From: Alphaproteobacteria bacterium
GTDB lineage: Bacteria; Myxococcota_A; UBA796; GCA-2862545
DNA length: 46,905 nt
Assembly (NCBI GenBank): GCA_020632875.1
Contig: JACKET010000029.1
Span: 1 to 46,905 of the forward strand
Reading direction: 5' to 3'
The notes below the pieces were generated by a model. That model ran no database searches. It saw nothing but the letters and a program-made list of their open reading frames with translations, and was not told the origin of the DNA. This document shows positions 1-8,892 of this stretch, piece by piece (the first letter of the stretch is position 1; every line of letters starts with the position of its first letter). The translations under genes and the position numbers were made by a program.

Positions 1-272
1 GTGTCCGAATCCGTGTCGGTGTCGGTGTCGGTGTCCGAATCCGTGTCGGTGTCCGAATCCGTGTCGGTGTCGGTGTCCAAATCCGTGTCGGTGTCGGTGT
101 CCGAATCCGTGTCGGTGTCGGTGTCCGAATCGGTGTCGGTGTCGGTGTCCGAATCGGTGTCCGAGTCCGAGTCGGCGTCTGAGTCCGCGTCGGCGTCCGA
201 GTCCGAGTCCGAGTCCGAGTCGGTATCCGAGTCGGCGTCGGTATCCGAGTCCGTATCGGAGTCCGTGTCCGT
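1..272. repeat. Degenerate hexamer array encoding Asp-rich linker
   Basis: The plus strand is a run of GTGTCG/GTGTCC/GAATCC/GAGTCG-type hexamers. On the coding (minus) strand each hexamer encodes Asp-Thr, Asp-Ser or Asp-Ala. Because the unit is 6 bp, slippage would change linker length without breaking the frame. Confidence 0.8.
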
Positions 273-341
273 GTCGGATTCGGCGGGAGGGTCCGTCGGC
301 TGTCGCGTACAGGCCAGGATGAGAAAGAGGATGGAGGGCAT
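1..341 (-). CDS. Asp-repeat lipoprotein, N-terminal part (runs off the window)
   Basis: The ATG at 341 is preceded by a GGAG element. The product opens with a short hydrophobic stretch and a lipobox-like LILAC, so it is probably exported and lipidated at Cys11. From about residue 20 it becomes an almost pure Asp-Thr/Asp-Ser/Asp-Ala repeat that continues to the window edge. The same design, a lipobox followed by an acidic low-complexity linker, occurs in the lipoproteins at 9563-10831 and 13235-14671. The functional domain lies outside the window, so no activity can be given. It is divergent from the barrel-like gene at 485. Confidence is high that this strand is coding: the opposite strand gives only an unlikely Ser-Val repeat without a signal sequence. 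Confidence 0.75.
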   Translation of the reverse strand, partial: MPSILFLILACTRQPTDPPAESDTDTDSDTDSDTDADSDTDSDSDSDSDADADSDADSDSDTDSDTDTDTDSDTDTDTDSDTDTDTDLDTDTDTDSDTDTDSDTDTDTDTDSD

Positions 342-484
342 CCGATCTCCGAATCCACAGGCATAGCATGCGTCCGGAGATCCTCCGACCCGGTTCTCGC
401 GACCGTCGAGCCGAGATGGCCGTGAAACCACCGGTAAGCGCCCCATCCGGGCTGCCGGGAGATGAGGGCGCATCGGAGGTCCGG

Positions 485-970
485 ATGCTCATCGCTCTCA
501 CTTCGGCGCTCGCCGCCCCCCTCGCCCCCAACCAGGTCGCGCTCCACCAGACGGGGCGCGAGACCACCCTCGAGTACAGCTGGGTGAAGCGGGGAGTCGG
601 CTTCTCGTTCGGCCTCCGCAACAGCTTCACCGGCGGCCGCATCGGCACCGAGGGGACGTTCGCGCCCGTCGCCAAGGTCGGCGTCGTGTTCGAGCGCCGC
701 CTGTCGGACCACTGGTCGCTACGGACCGGCGTGGCCACGGCGGGCCCGTCGTACACGGCCGCCGTGCTCCTCCCGCTCGCCGTCACCGGCGGCGAAGCGG
801 GCGTGCTCGTCGCGGCGACCGAGGTGCCCGCCCTCGTCTCGTACCAGCGCGGGAACCTCGTGGTCTCGGCGGGCCTGCGCACCCAGCCGTTCGCGCTCGT
901 GGACTCGATCGAGCGGGGCGCTACCCTCGAGAACATCGGCCCGACCGTAGGCCTCGCGTGGCGCTTCTGA
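485..970 (+). CDS. Secreted, outer-membrane beta-barrel-like protein
   Basis: The chosen ATG at 485 follows a GGAGGT sequence at ideal spacing. It gives a short signal peptide (MLIALTSALAAPLA); an in-frame ATG at 368 would add 39 unlikely residues. The 161-residue product has alternating amphipathic strands, repeated Gly and aromatic residues, and ends in Phe (GLAWRF). A C-terminal Phe is the classic outer-membrane assembly signal recognised by the Bam complex. No family was recognised. It is convergent with the C45 hydrolase gene, with 12 bp between the stops, and divergent from the lipoprotein at 341. A small membrane-integral barrel is the best reading; a soluble periplasmic beta protein is possible. 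Confidence 0.6.
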   Translation: MLIALTSALAAPLAPNQVALHQTGRETTLEYSWVKRGVGFSFGLRNSFTGGRIGTEGTFAPVAKVGVVFERRLSDHWSLRTGVATAGPSYTAAVLLPLAVTGGEAGVLVAATEVPALVSYQRGNLVVSAGLRTQPFALVDSIERGATLENIGPTVGLAWRF

Positions 971-982
971 CGCCCGCTCGAC

Positions 983-2785
983 TCAGCGCCCGAGCCGCAG
1001 CTCGATCACGTCCTGGAACTTGAGGTCGGGGAACGGCAGGTCCACCTTCTTCCAGCCGCCGTCGAGCCGGTCCTGGAGCACAACGCGCAGCATCTCGTCG
1101 AGGTCCCGGCACGATGGGGGGTCGACGCCATCCAGCCCGTCGCGGGTCTCCGACCAGATCCGCACGGCCTCCTCCACACGACCCGTCCGGGCCGCGATCT
1201 CTCCTTCGAGCCAGCCCGCCAGCACGCGATGGTGCTCCGACAGACACGCGCGGTCGACGCGCTCCAGCTCCGCGTGCGCCGCGTGCAGGTCGCCGGTCGA
1301 CGCGCTCGCCCAGGCCGACATGAGCCGAAGGCCCGGATCCTCCGCGTCCATCCCCCGCAACGTCGCGGCGGCACGCCCGGGCTCGTGCAGGTCGGTGTGC
1401 TGGTGCAGCGCCTGGAGGTAGACGGCCATCGGCTCGGCGTCCGCGACAGGCGGCGCCGGGATCTGCGCCCCGCGGCTGCGGCCCGGTGCGAACCCGTCGG
1501 CGAACGGGAACGCCGTGAAGCCGGCCAGCGCGGCGGGGGTGAACCCGTCGGCGTGGGGGTCGGCGAGCCACAGCACGTGGGCACCGTCCGGAGACAGCTC
1601 GAGCACGACCGACTGCGACGTGTCCGCCGAGAGCACCGAGTTGGCGCTGAGTGTGCGTGACTCTCCCACCGCCGCGTCCCAGCGGTCGCGCAGCAGCTCC
1701 GCCGCCTGGGCCACGGTCAGCTCGCCGTCGCCCCGCAGCTCCTCGGCACGGGCGTAGCGCAGCCGCGCCCCTTCGAGCGGGCCGCGGGCCGGGTGCAGCT
1801 CGCGCGCGTGCATCGCATCGTCGAGGTAGAAGTTCGTGTTCACCGAGTGGCCGCGGGCGACGTGGATGTCGCTGTAGCTCCGGCCCACCACGGCCCGGTC
1901 GCCCGACGGATCGGCGAGCACGAAGCTCCACGCACCCACGGGCTGCGTCGCCTCGAGGATCGCGATGGCCTCGTCGACCGTCGCCGCATCGCGCAGGAGT
2001 CGCTCGAACAACACGTAGATGGCGGTCCCGCCGCGAGGGTGGCTGCCGGTCAGCCCCTCCCAGAGCAGCGCGCTGCTCTTCATGCGGGGACGGCCGAAGA
2101 CGAGCGCGGCGTCGCGGGTGATGTGGAGGTGCGAGGTCACCGCGAGCCCCCGCTCGTTCAGCCCGCTCGAGCCCGCGAAGACCTCGCCCACCGTGCCCAC
2201 CTGGGCGTAGCGATAGCCATCCGCCTCTCCCTCGGCGTCGAGGGGCTCGACGAAGGTCAGGGTGGCGTGGGGCTGCCAGTACCCCATCCCCCAGAAGTCC
2301 AGGTTGCGGGCGAGGAGGGTGTGGTCACCGTCGCGCGCCACGACCGACGTGCATCGGTTCCCCACCGAGCCCGTCACCGGATCGACCTGGACCGTCCGCC
2401 CGAGCGCGAGCTGGAGCGCCGGGCCGATGGACGCCAGGTCGGCGAGCCACGCATACCGCTCGATGGTCCCGCCCTCGAGCGCGAGCGCAGCTTCGAGGCC
2501 CGCGGCGCGCTCGCGGGCACGGGAGTCGAAGTAGTCCGGGAAGTGCCCGCGGTGTCGCGCGAGGAGCTTCCGGAACACGACGGGCATCCGCCCGAAGTGC
2601 ATCTCCTCGATCATCGGCACCCAGTCACCGAGGAGCTCGTCCCGCAGCAGCTCGCCGTACGCCCCTCCGATCGCGGCGTCGGTCCCGTGCAGATCGAGCA
2701 CCCGCCATCCCGCCAGGTCCTGGCGGCACCCGTGACCGCCATCCAGCTCCACGCACCGGGCCAATGCCAGGGACATCCACCACAT
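983..2785 (-). CDS. C45/AAT-type Ntn hydrolase with helical C-terminal extension
   Basis: This 600-residue protein resembles the acyl-CoA:6-aminopenicillanate acyltransferase / peptidase C45 family. The likely nucleophile is Cys145 in GNRCTSVVARDG, followed by LLARNLDF, a pattern typical of the autoprocessed Ntn fold. NERGLAVTSH and SVNTNFYLDD are further family-like segments. Family members hydrolyse or transfer acyl groups on amides, and self-cleavage before Cys145 is expected. After about residue 430 there is an Ala/Leu/Glu-rich region that looks like TPR-type helical repeats, longer than the usual family member. The start is the ATG with GGGAGGAG upstream. It sits 45 bp downstream of the start of the acyltransferase-cNMP gene region on the same strand, so the two may be co-transcribed. 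Substrate unknown. Confidence 0.7.
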   Translation of the reverse strand: MWWMSLALARCVELDGGHGCRQDLAGWRVLDLHGTDAAIGGAYGELLRDELLGDWVPMIEEMHFGRMPVVFRKLLARHRGHFPDYFDSRARERAAGLEAALALEGGTIERYAWLADLASIGPALQLALGRTVQVDPVTGSVGNRCTSVVARDGDHTLLARNLDFWGMGYWQPHATLTFVEPLDAEGEADGYRYAQVGTVGEVFAGSSGLNERGLAVTSHLHITRDAALVFGRPRMKSSALLWEGLTGSHPRGGTAIYVLFERLLRDAATVDEAIAILEATQPVGAWSFVLADPSGDRAVVGRSYSDIHVARGHSVNTNFYLDDAMHARELHPARGPLEGARLRYARAEELRGDGELTVAQAAELLRDRWDAAVGESRTLSANSVLSADTSQSVVLELSPDGAHVLWLADPHADGFTPAALAGFTAFPFADGFAPGRSRGAQIPAPPVADAEPMAVYLQALHQHTDLHEPGRAAATLRGMDAEDPGLRLMSAWASASTGDLHAAHAELERVDRACLSEHHRVLAGWLEGEIAARTGRVEEAVRIWSETRDGLDGVDPPSCRDLDEMLRVVLQDRLDGGWKKVDLPFPDLKFQDVIELRLGR

Positions 2786-2830
2786 CGGCTCTCCTCCCGA
2801 CGCGGAGATGATACCGGCGGCCCCCGTTCG

Positions 2831-3952
2831 CTACGTCGCGGCGCGCTCGGCCAGGACGGCTCCCAGCGCCGCGAGCACCTCGAGCGCCTCGTCCGGATCG
2901 GTCTTCCGCAGCCGCTGGAAGAAGCCGTACCGCAGGATCAGCGTCCGCACGACGTCGACCGTGACCACCGACGCGGAGCGCGCACCGGCGTCCCCGAGGA
3001 ACGCGACCTCGCCCAGGAGCTCGCCCGGCCCCATCGTGCGGACCACGCGCCCGTCGCGGCGGACCTCGACCACCCCCTCCAGCAGCACGTACAGGTCGCG
3101 ATCGACGATGCCCTCCGCGAGCATCGTCGTGCCCGCGTCGACCGACACCACCACGCACTGCTGGGCCAGGAGCGTGCGCGTGGCGTCCGACAGGCGGCTG
3201 AGGAACCGCTCCGACGGCAGCCCGGCCACCGCGTCCAGATCCGCACGGACCCGCGCCAGATCGGTCTCCACGCCCTCGGCGGCGGCGATGCGGGCGAGCA
3301 GCGTGTCGATCGGCCAGTCCGCGATGGCCCCCGACGCCAGGCCCTGCTCGATGACGGGCAGCAGCGGGCTCCGCAGCGCCCGCAGGTGCGCCACGTCCCC
3401 CGCGATGGCGACGAGCGGCAGCAGCACGCCCCGGTAGCTCTTCACGGGAGAAGCCCCATACGGACGGAGCCCCAGCCGCAGGTACAGCTTGAGGAGGTTC
3501 GGCGCGCAGTCCGCCAGCAGGTACGCCGCGCCGACCTCGCGCACCGCATCCGACGCCGCCTGGACGACCAGCGAGAGGAAGCCCCGACCGCCGCGGATCT
3601 CCTTGCTCAGCATCAGCGCGGTCAGCTCCATCCCGGGCATCGCATCGAGCTCGGGCAGCAGGTCGCACCGGTACGTCTCGGTGAGCGGGAGCGGTCGCTC
3701 GCCCGACCGCCAGGTCCGCATCCGCAGGCTCCCCTTCACCTGCGACGGATCGCCCATGTAGTAGAGCGTGGTGCCCGGCGCCTCGTCTTCGGGCACGGCG
3801 AGGCGGCGACGCGCGTGGTCCACGCCTGGCGCGCTCCGCCGGCCCTGCTCCATCACGTAGACCTCGTAGCGGTGGCGGTAGATCGCCTCGCGCTCGGCTG
3901 GGGTGCGCGCCACGCGGCACGCGTTCTCGGCAGGGGCAGTCGATCGATGCAT
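2831..3952 (-). CDS. FeeM/GNAT-like acyltransferase fused to cyclic-nucleotide-binding domain
   Basis: The product is 373 residues. Residues 1 to about 200 resemble the LuxI/FeeM-like N-acyltransferase branch of the GNAT fold: IYRHRYEVYVMEQGRR near the start, LLPELDAMPGMELTALML in the middle, and LLADCAPNLLKLYLRLGLRPYG, a typical acyl-CoA-site strand-helix-strand. The last 110 residues form a cyclic-nucleotide-binding domain whose phosphate-binding cassette reads GELLGEVAFL followed by GARSASV. It keeps the Glu and the Arg that contact cAMP in the CRP family. Nucleotide-gated acyltransferases are known (for example mycobacterial Rv0998), but there the order of domains is reversed. The ATG at 3952 is chosen because it precedes the first conserved segment; longer in-frame versions are Arg-rich and unlike protein. 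Substrate could be an amino acid or a lysine side chain. Confidence 0.7.
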   Translation of the reverse strand: MHRSTAPAENACRVARTPAEREAIYRHRYEVYVMEQGRRSAPGVDHARRRLAVPEDEAPGTTLYYMGDPSQVKGSLRMRTWRSGERPLPLTETYRCDLLPELDAMPGMELTALMLSKEIRGGRGFLSLVVQAASDAVREVGAAYLLADCAPNLLKLYLRLGLRPYGASPVKSYRGVLLPLVAIAGDVAHLRALRSPLLPVIEQGLASGAIADWPIDTLLARIAAAEGVETDLARVRADLDAVAGLPSERFLSRLSDATRTLLAQQCVVVSVDAGTTMLAEGIVDRDLYVLLEGVVEVRRDGRVVRTMGPGELLGEVAFLGDAGARSASVVTVDVVRTLILRYGFFQRLRKTDPDEALEVLAALGAVLAERAAT

Positions 3953-4101
3953 GGGGGGACGCTCGCCACCGAGCGTACCGACGACTCGCGAGCGGGCCAA
4001 GACGCCTGTGCGGGCGAGGTCAGAAGCCCTCGGGAAAGCCCGCGGGGTCGAGCAGGCATCGCCGCTGGTACGCTCCGGGTACCGCCCTCCCGGACTCCCC
4101 C

Positions 4102-5274
4102 GTGCCGACCTCCCGCGATGCCAGCCCCGTTCCGCCCCGGTGGGTCCGGGCGGCCGTGTGGGAGCCCGACCCCCTCGCCGGGACCGACGCGACCGAGGCG
4201 CTCCTCGCGCAGGTCGAAACGGGCGTCCGCGGCTGGCTGGTCGACAACCTCGACGCCATCGCGGGTGGCCCGCTGCAGCCGACCGACGCGATGGTGGACG
4301 CCCTGCGGGCCCTGGTCGCCGTCGACGACGCCGAAGCCCCCGTCGCACGCGAGCGGATCGAGGCCGCGCTCGAGAAGCCGACCGGCGCGGGCAACCTGGT
4401 CGTGCGGCTGCAGGCCATCGCACGGCGGCTCACCGAGCTGCCCCCGCTCCCGGACGCGCTCCCGCCCACCCGGCTCCACCTGCTCGTCGTCCACTCCGGG
4501 GCCAGCTGTGCCGCGGGTCCCGAGGGGGTCTGGATCCCGCGATCCGCCAATGTCACCCAGTTCTTCCGGCTGGCGGTCGACCACCTGGGACCGACGGGGT
4601 GGACCTGGGGACTTCCGGCGCCCTACCGGAGACCGACGAACCTCCGCCGCCGTGTGGACCCGCTGATCGGCCGCGCGGGCCTGCTCTCTCGCATCTCGGA
4701 CGCGTTCTCGGGCTCACGCTGGGTGACCCTCGTGGGGCCCGCGGGGATCGGGAAGAGCCGCGCGGCCCTCGCGTGGGCCACGGAACCGCGCCGGGAGCAC
4801 GCGGCGGGCGCGGGAGGCGTGTGGGGCGTCGGCGGCGAGGGGCTCGCCGAGGCCGTGGCGGACGTGCTGGAGGCCCCCGGCGCCTCTGTCGAACGCGTGG
4901 GACGGCTCCTCGCCGCGCGGGGCGACACGCTCCTGGTCCTCGATCCGGCGGACGAGGGCGTCGCGCCCACCCTCGAAGCGTGGCTCGCAGCCGCGCCCCG
5001 CCTCCGCCTGCTCGTGACGCACCGCACCCCGCTCGGCGCGCCGTCCGAGGCCGTGGTGCCCGTCGAGCCCCTCGCGACCGACGACGCAAGGCGGCTCCTC
5101 GCCCTGCGGACGCCCGGCACGGCGCTCGATGGCGGCCCGGCCGATGCCGCGTCCCTCGCCGCGCTGGTCGACCGCCTGGGCGGCAACCCCGGCCGCATCG
5201 AAGCCGCCGCGAGCCGACGCGCCGTCCGCACGGTCCGCGAGATCCTCGCCGAGCTCACCGAGCCGGGAGCCTGA
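4102..5274 (+). CDS. Short STAND-like P-loop ATPase, paralogue of the 5255-7990 gene
   Basis: The protein has 390 residues. An N-terminal helical domain (about 20-130) contains WLVDNLDAIAGG, which matches WLLDNVGASGV in the neighbouring gene. It is followed by the shared linker motif WGLPAPYRRPTNL (about 169-181) and an AAA/STAND ATPase core. The Walker A motif is GPAGIGKS at 212-219 and the Walker B-like strand is TLLVLD at about 276-281. It stops soon after the ATPase core and lacks the long TPR array of its paralogue. STAND ATPases act as ligand-triggered switches; here the sensor half is missing, so it may be a partner or regulator of the larger protein. The GTG start has no clear Shine-Dalgarno, so the N-terminus may be shorter. 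Its last 20 bp overlap the end of the convergent paralogue. Confidence 0.7.
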   Translation: MPTSRDASPVPPRWVRAAVWEPDPLAGTDATEALLAQVETGVRGWLVDNLDAIAGGPLQPTDAMVDALRALVAVDDAEAPVARERIEAALEKPTGAGNLVVRLQAIARRLTELPPLPDALPPTRLHLLVVHSGASCAAGPEGVWIPRSANVTQFFRLAVDHLGPTGWTWGLPAPYRRPTNLRRRVDPLIGRAGLLSRISDAFSGSRWVTLVGPAGIGKSRAALAWATEPRREHAAGAGGVWGVGGEGLAEAVADVLEAPGASVERVGRLLAARGDTLLVLDPADEGVAPTLEAWLAAAPRLRLLVTHRTPLGAPSEAVVPVEPLATDDARRLLALRTPGTALDGGPADAASLAALVDRLGGNPGRIEAAASRRAVRTVREILAELTEPGA

Positions 5275-7990
5275 GCCAGCCCTTCACCACCCGGGCGCTC
5301 GCCCCCGCCGCGAAGGCGCCGATCGCGTCGGCCCGGGCGTCGAGCGCTTCGAGCGGCGCGCCGCGGAGGCGGTCGAACACCAGGGCGTAGAGCGCGCACC
5401 GAGGCGCCCGGTCCGGATCGGCCGCGAGCCCCTCGCCCCCGGCGAGCGCGTGGAGCCGGTCTTCGGCGCCGGGATCCCCCTGGAGCCCCGCGATCACGCA
5501 GTCGAGCTCGAGCAGCCACTGGATCTGGACGACCTGCCGCATGGTCCGGTACACCGCGACGGCCGCCTCACCGACCGCCCTGGCCTCGGCGAGCCGCCCG
5601 ACCCCGAGGAGCGCGAGGACGAGGTTGTAGCGGCTGTTCACGGCGCGCCCGGCCCGGCCCAGACGGTCCATGCCCGCCGCCGCCGCCTCCAGCACCGTGA
5701 CTGCCTCCTCGTACTGCCCGCCATGGACGAGCCCGCGGGAGAGCACGGTCAGCGCGTCGTGGTACCGGAAGCTGTGCGTGCCGAAGGCCGCGGCGGCGAT
5801 GTCCACCGCGATTCGCGCGTGTGCGATGGAGGTGTCGACGTCGCCGGCCCGGAACGCCGCCAGCGCGCGGAACTGGGACGCGCGGATCGCGCTGGTGGGC
5901 CCCGGGAGCGCGCCCAGAAGCTCGGCGGAACGGCGCAGTCGCTCGATCGCCAGCGCCTCGTCCCGGTCCGGATACGGCAGGTAGGCCAGCATCGACCAGG
6001 CCATCGCCTCGACCACGACGAGGCCGTGTGCCTCCGCCAGCGCGAGGGCGCGGAAGATGTGGGACTCGCGGGTGGCGAGGTCGACGCTGCGGAGGGCGGG
6101 CCGTGCGAAAGCCGCGTGCGCCTCGGCCTGCTGGAGCGGATCCCCGGCGGCCTCGGCGAGCGGCAAGGCCTCGACGCAGTCGCGCAGGCACCCCGCTTCG
6201 TCCAGGCGCAGCAGGGCCATGTCGGCCCGCGCCAGGAGCAGCCCCGCGCGGGTGGAGTCGGACACGTCCAGCGCGAGGCTCTCGGCGACCACGGCGAGGA
6301 TTTCGTCGCCAGCGGCCACCTCCCTCAGCCCCTCCACCCGGACGAGGGCGACCTCACCGGCAGCCATGGCATCCCGCTCGCGCAGGTGCGCCCATGCCGC
6401 CTCGAGGTTGCCCACCTCGGCCAGCACCGCGGACAACGGGAGATCGTCGCGCGTGTGCCGGCGGCGGCGCACGTCGCGCGCCCACCCGACGAACCAGCGC
6501 GCGTGGCGCTCCCGCTGCGCGGCACCGTCGGTGAGACAGGCCTCTGCGAACGCGTGCACCGCGGGGAGGAACTGGTAGCGGGGCGCGCCTTCGGTCGCGG
6601 GCATCCGCCGCAGCAGGTACGACTCGCACAGCCGGTCGAGGCGTTCGGCCACGCCCTCCAGCCCCACGACGGCCTGCGCCGCCGGGGCCGAGAACGAGCC
6701 GCGGAACACGCTGCACGCCGCGAGCGTCGCCTGGGCCTCGGGGTCGAGCAGGTCCCACGACCAGCGCAGGGTCGCTTCGAGCGTGGGACGCCCGTGCGGG
6801 CCGGGCGCGTGGGAGAGCGGCTCGAAGCCCCGCTCGACCAGCTCGGCGTGGAGCGCCGCGGCGGAACGGCTCGCGCGGCGGGTGGCGGCGAGCTCGAGGA
6901 ACAGCGGGCGACCGCCCAGGACCTGCACCACCGCGGCATCCTGCGGCTCCCGCTCGACCCGGGCGGGCATGCGGTCCCGCAGCAGGGCGAGGGCCGCGTC
7001 CGGGCCCAGCTCCGGGACCTCGATCGCCCACTCCGCCGGATGACCCGTGCGCACGCGGCTCGTGGCGAGGATCCTCAGCCCCGGGGCCGCCCGGAGGAGC
7101 GCGTCGAGCACCTCGGTCGCGGCGGGCAGCAGCTGCTCGAGGTTGTCGAGCACCAGCAGCACCCGCCCGCGACGTCCGATCTGCAGCCCCAGCCGGTCGG
7201 CGGCCTTCGTCACCGGGCCGTCACCGGGCTCCAGCCCCACGCTCCGCGCGACGCGCGCCAGCAGGTCTTCGGGACGTCGCGCATCGTGGGCCTCCACCGC
7301 CCAGACCCCACCGGCCAGCCCGGCGTGCTCGGGGTGGCGACCCAGCCCGTACTGCTCCGCCAGTCGGGTCTTCCCGATGCCGGGCGGGCCCACGAGCGTC
7401 ACGAGCGGCCCCCGCGCGAAGCCCACCTCGATGGCATCGAGCTCGGCCTGGCGTCCGAGGAAGGCGTCGGCGCGCGCGACCAGGTTCGTCGGTCGCTCGT
7501 AGGGGCGGGGCAGTCCCCAGCGCCACGCGCCCCGGTCCAGGTGCCGCACCCCGAGCAGGTAGTGGTGCGGCGTGGTGCGCGCCCGCCGCCGCCACCGGTC
7601 GCCGTCGCGCACGCACCCGGAGCCCGCGTACAGCGCGAGGAGCTCGACCCGCAGCGCCGGATAGACGCCCGGCACGGGCCCGGCCTCGCCCAGGTGGGCC
7701 TCGATCGCCTTGAGCCGTGCGACGAGGTGCCGGGGCGCGACCTCACCGCCGATCGCGTCGCCGATCACCCGCCGCGGCATGGGCCCCCCCGTGCCGAGCC
7801 GCGCCAGCGCGCGTACCACGTCGGCCATGGGCTCCGTCAGCCCGGCCGGGAGCACGCCCGACGCGCCGACGTTGTCGAGCAGCCAGGAGGCCACGGCGTC
7901 GCGGCGCAGCGCGTCGACGGCCGCGGTCGCGTCGAGCCCCTCCAGGCCGTCCGCCCGCTCGTTCAGGTCCGCGAACACCCAGGTGGGCAC
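5255..7990 (-). CDS. Large STAND/AfsR-like ATPase with TPR sensor array
   Basis: This 911-residue protein begins with the same helical domain as its convergent paralogue (about 1-125) and the linker WGLPRPYERPTNL (158-170). The NB-ARC/STAND core follows: Walker A GPPGIGKT at 201-208, Walker B VLLVLDNLEQLL with Asp282, a sensor-like ILATSRVRTG, and the GRPLFLEL motif that matches the GxPLAL element of this class. Roughly residues 500 to 911 are Ala/Leu/Arg-rich helical hairpins consistent with TPRs. Such proteins oligomerise on ligand or effector binding. No DNA-binding, TIR or protease effector domain is visible, so the effector may be the novel N-terminal domain. The GTG start has GGGAGG upstream. 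It lies 35 bp after the RCC1-like gene on the same strand and may be the last gene of that unit. Confidence 0.8.
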   Translation of the reverse strand: MPTWVFADLNERADGLEGLDATAAVDALRRDAVASWLLDNVGASGVLPAGLTEPMADVVRALARLGTGGPMPRRVIGDAIGGEVAPRHLVARLKAIEAHLGEAGPVPGVYPALRVELLALYAGSGCVRDGDRWRRRARTTPHHYLLGVRHLDRGAWRWGLPRPYERPTNLVARADAFLGRQAELDAIEVGFARGPLVTLVGPPGIGKTRLAEQYGLGRHPEHAGLAGGVWAVEAHDARRPEDLLARVARSVGLEPGDGPVTKAADRLGLQIGRRGRVLLVLDNLEQLLPAATEVLDALLRAAPGLRILATSRVRTGHPAEWAIEVPELGPDAALALLRDRMPARVEREPQDAAVVQVLGGRPLFLELAATRRASRSAAALHAELVERGFEPLSHAPGPHGRPTLEATLRWSWDLLDPEAQATLAACSVFRGSFSAPAAQAVVGLEGVAERLDRLCESYLLRRMPATEGAPRYQFLPAVHAFAEACLTDGAAQRERHARWFVGWARDVRRRRHTRDDLPLSAVLAEVGNLEAAWAHLRERDAMAAGEVALVRVEGLREVAAGDEILAVVAESLALDVSDSTRAGLLLARADMALLRLDEAGCLRDCVEALPLAEAAGDPLQQAEAHAAFARPALRSVDLATRESHIFRALALAEAHGLVVVEAMAWSMLAYLPYPDRDEALAIERLRRSAELLGALPGPTSAIRASQFRALAAFRAGDVDTSIAHARIAVDIAAAAFGTHSFRYHDALTVLSRGLVHGGQYEEAVTVLEAAAAGMDRLGRAGRAVNSRYNLVLALLGVGRLAEARAVGEAAVAVYRTMRQVVQIQWLLELDCVIAGLQGDPGAEDRLHALAGGEGLAADPDRAPRCALYALVFDRLRGAPLEALDARADAIGAFAAGASARVVKGWLRLPAR

Positions 7991-8025
7991 CGGCGCCTCC
8001 CGCCGGTCCGTCTAACCTCGCCGCC

Positions 8026-8892
8026 CTACGGTCCGTGCAACGGCGGGCCGATCCGGCTCCACGCGTGGACCCGGCACTGACCATGCCCGTCGTCCCCCGC
8101 GCTCACCACCGTCCCCCCCGCGGTCAGCCCCAGGGTGTGTGCGGCGCCCGCGGCGACGGCGACGATGTCGCGCCACCCGCTCACGTCGCACTGTCCGTAC
8201 CGATCGTGGCCGGCCGCCAGCACCCTGCCCGACGCCGTGACGCCCACCGTGTGCCGGCTCCCGGCATCCACGGCCACCACGTCCCGCCAGTGCCCCACGG
8301 CGCACGCGCCGGGCTCCCCCACCGCGACCACCCGGCCATCCCGCCTCAGCCCGACCGTGTGGAGGTGGCCCGCCGCTACCGCGACCAAGGCGTTCCACCC
8401 GGCCACGTCCGTCTGGCCACGGCGGCCATTGCCCACCGCGGTCGCGGTTCCGTCCGCGCGCAGCCCGACCGAGTGCCAGTCGCCGCACGCGATGGCGACG
8501 ATGTCCCTCCACGCGCCGACGGCGCACGCCCCCTCTGCCGTCCGGCCGGTCGCCAGCACCGTGCCCGCGGCGCGGAGCCCGAGTGTGCGCCGCCAGCCCG
8601 CCGCCACGGCGACCACCCCGCTCCATCCGCCCACGTCGCACTGCCCGTCGCCGTTCCAGCCCGCTGCGACCACGGTCCCGTCGCTCGTCAGCCCGACCGT
8701 GTGCGAGCGTCCCGTGTTCGCCGCCACGTGGACGTTGCCGGCCGCGACGGCCACCACGCCCCGCCACGACGCCACACCGGGCCCAGCCTCCGGGTCGCCC
8801 GCGAGCACCACGGTGCCGTCGGCGCGCACGCCGACCGAGTGGCGCCGACCCGCAGCCAACGCGCCCGCCGGGAGGACGCCGGCCCTGCTCAC
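8026..8892 (-). CDS. RCC1-like seven-repeat beta-propeller protein
   Basis: The product is 288 residues and consists almost wholly of RCC1-type repeats. Seven copies of the signature xAAGxxHTxGLxxDGTV can be counted (for example LAAGRRHSVGV, IACGDWHSVGL, VDAGSRHTVGV, VAAGAAHTLGL), enough for a seven-bladed propeller. The GTG start at 8892 overlaps the stop of the upstream oxygenase gene as GTGA, so translation is probably coupled. No signal peptide is visible at this start. RCC1-like propellers usually serve as protein-binding scaffolds; an enzymatic role is not supported. It sits between the PKHD-type oxygenase and the STAND ATPase, so it could be the hydroxylation target or an adaptor (inference). 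Confidence 0.75.
   Translation of the reverse strand: MSRAGVLPAGALAAGRRHSVGVRADGTVVLAGDPEAGPGVASWRGVVAVAAGNVHVAANTGRSHTVGLTSDGTVVAAGWNGDGQCDVGGWSGVVAVAAGWRRTLGLRAAGTVLATGRTAEGACAVGAWRDIVAIACGDWHSVGLRADGTATAVGNGRRGQTDVAGWNALVAVAAGHLHTVGLRRDGRVVAVGEPGACAVGHWRDVVAVDAGSRHTVGVTASGRVLAAGHDRYGQCDVSGWRDIVAVAAGAAHTLGLTAGGTVVSAGDDGHGQCRVHAWSRIGPPLHGP

Noticed and set aside
1..366. Plus-strand reading frame rich in Ser-Val repeats
   Set aside because: It is the complement of an Asp-Thr/Asp-Ser linker; the minus strand has a Shine-Dalgarno, signal peptide and lipobox.
5129..8080. Plus-strand frame of 983 codons opposite the STAND ATPase
   Set aside because: It is Arg/His/Gly-rich and lacks domains, and the minus strand shows clear Walker motifs and TPRs. 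Long antisense frames are expected in DNA with GC-rich third positions.
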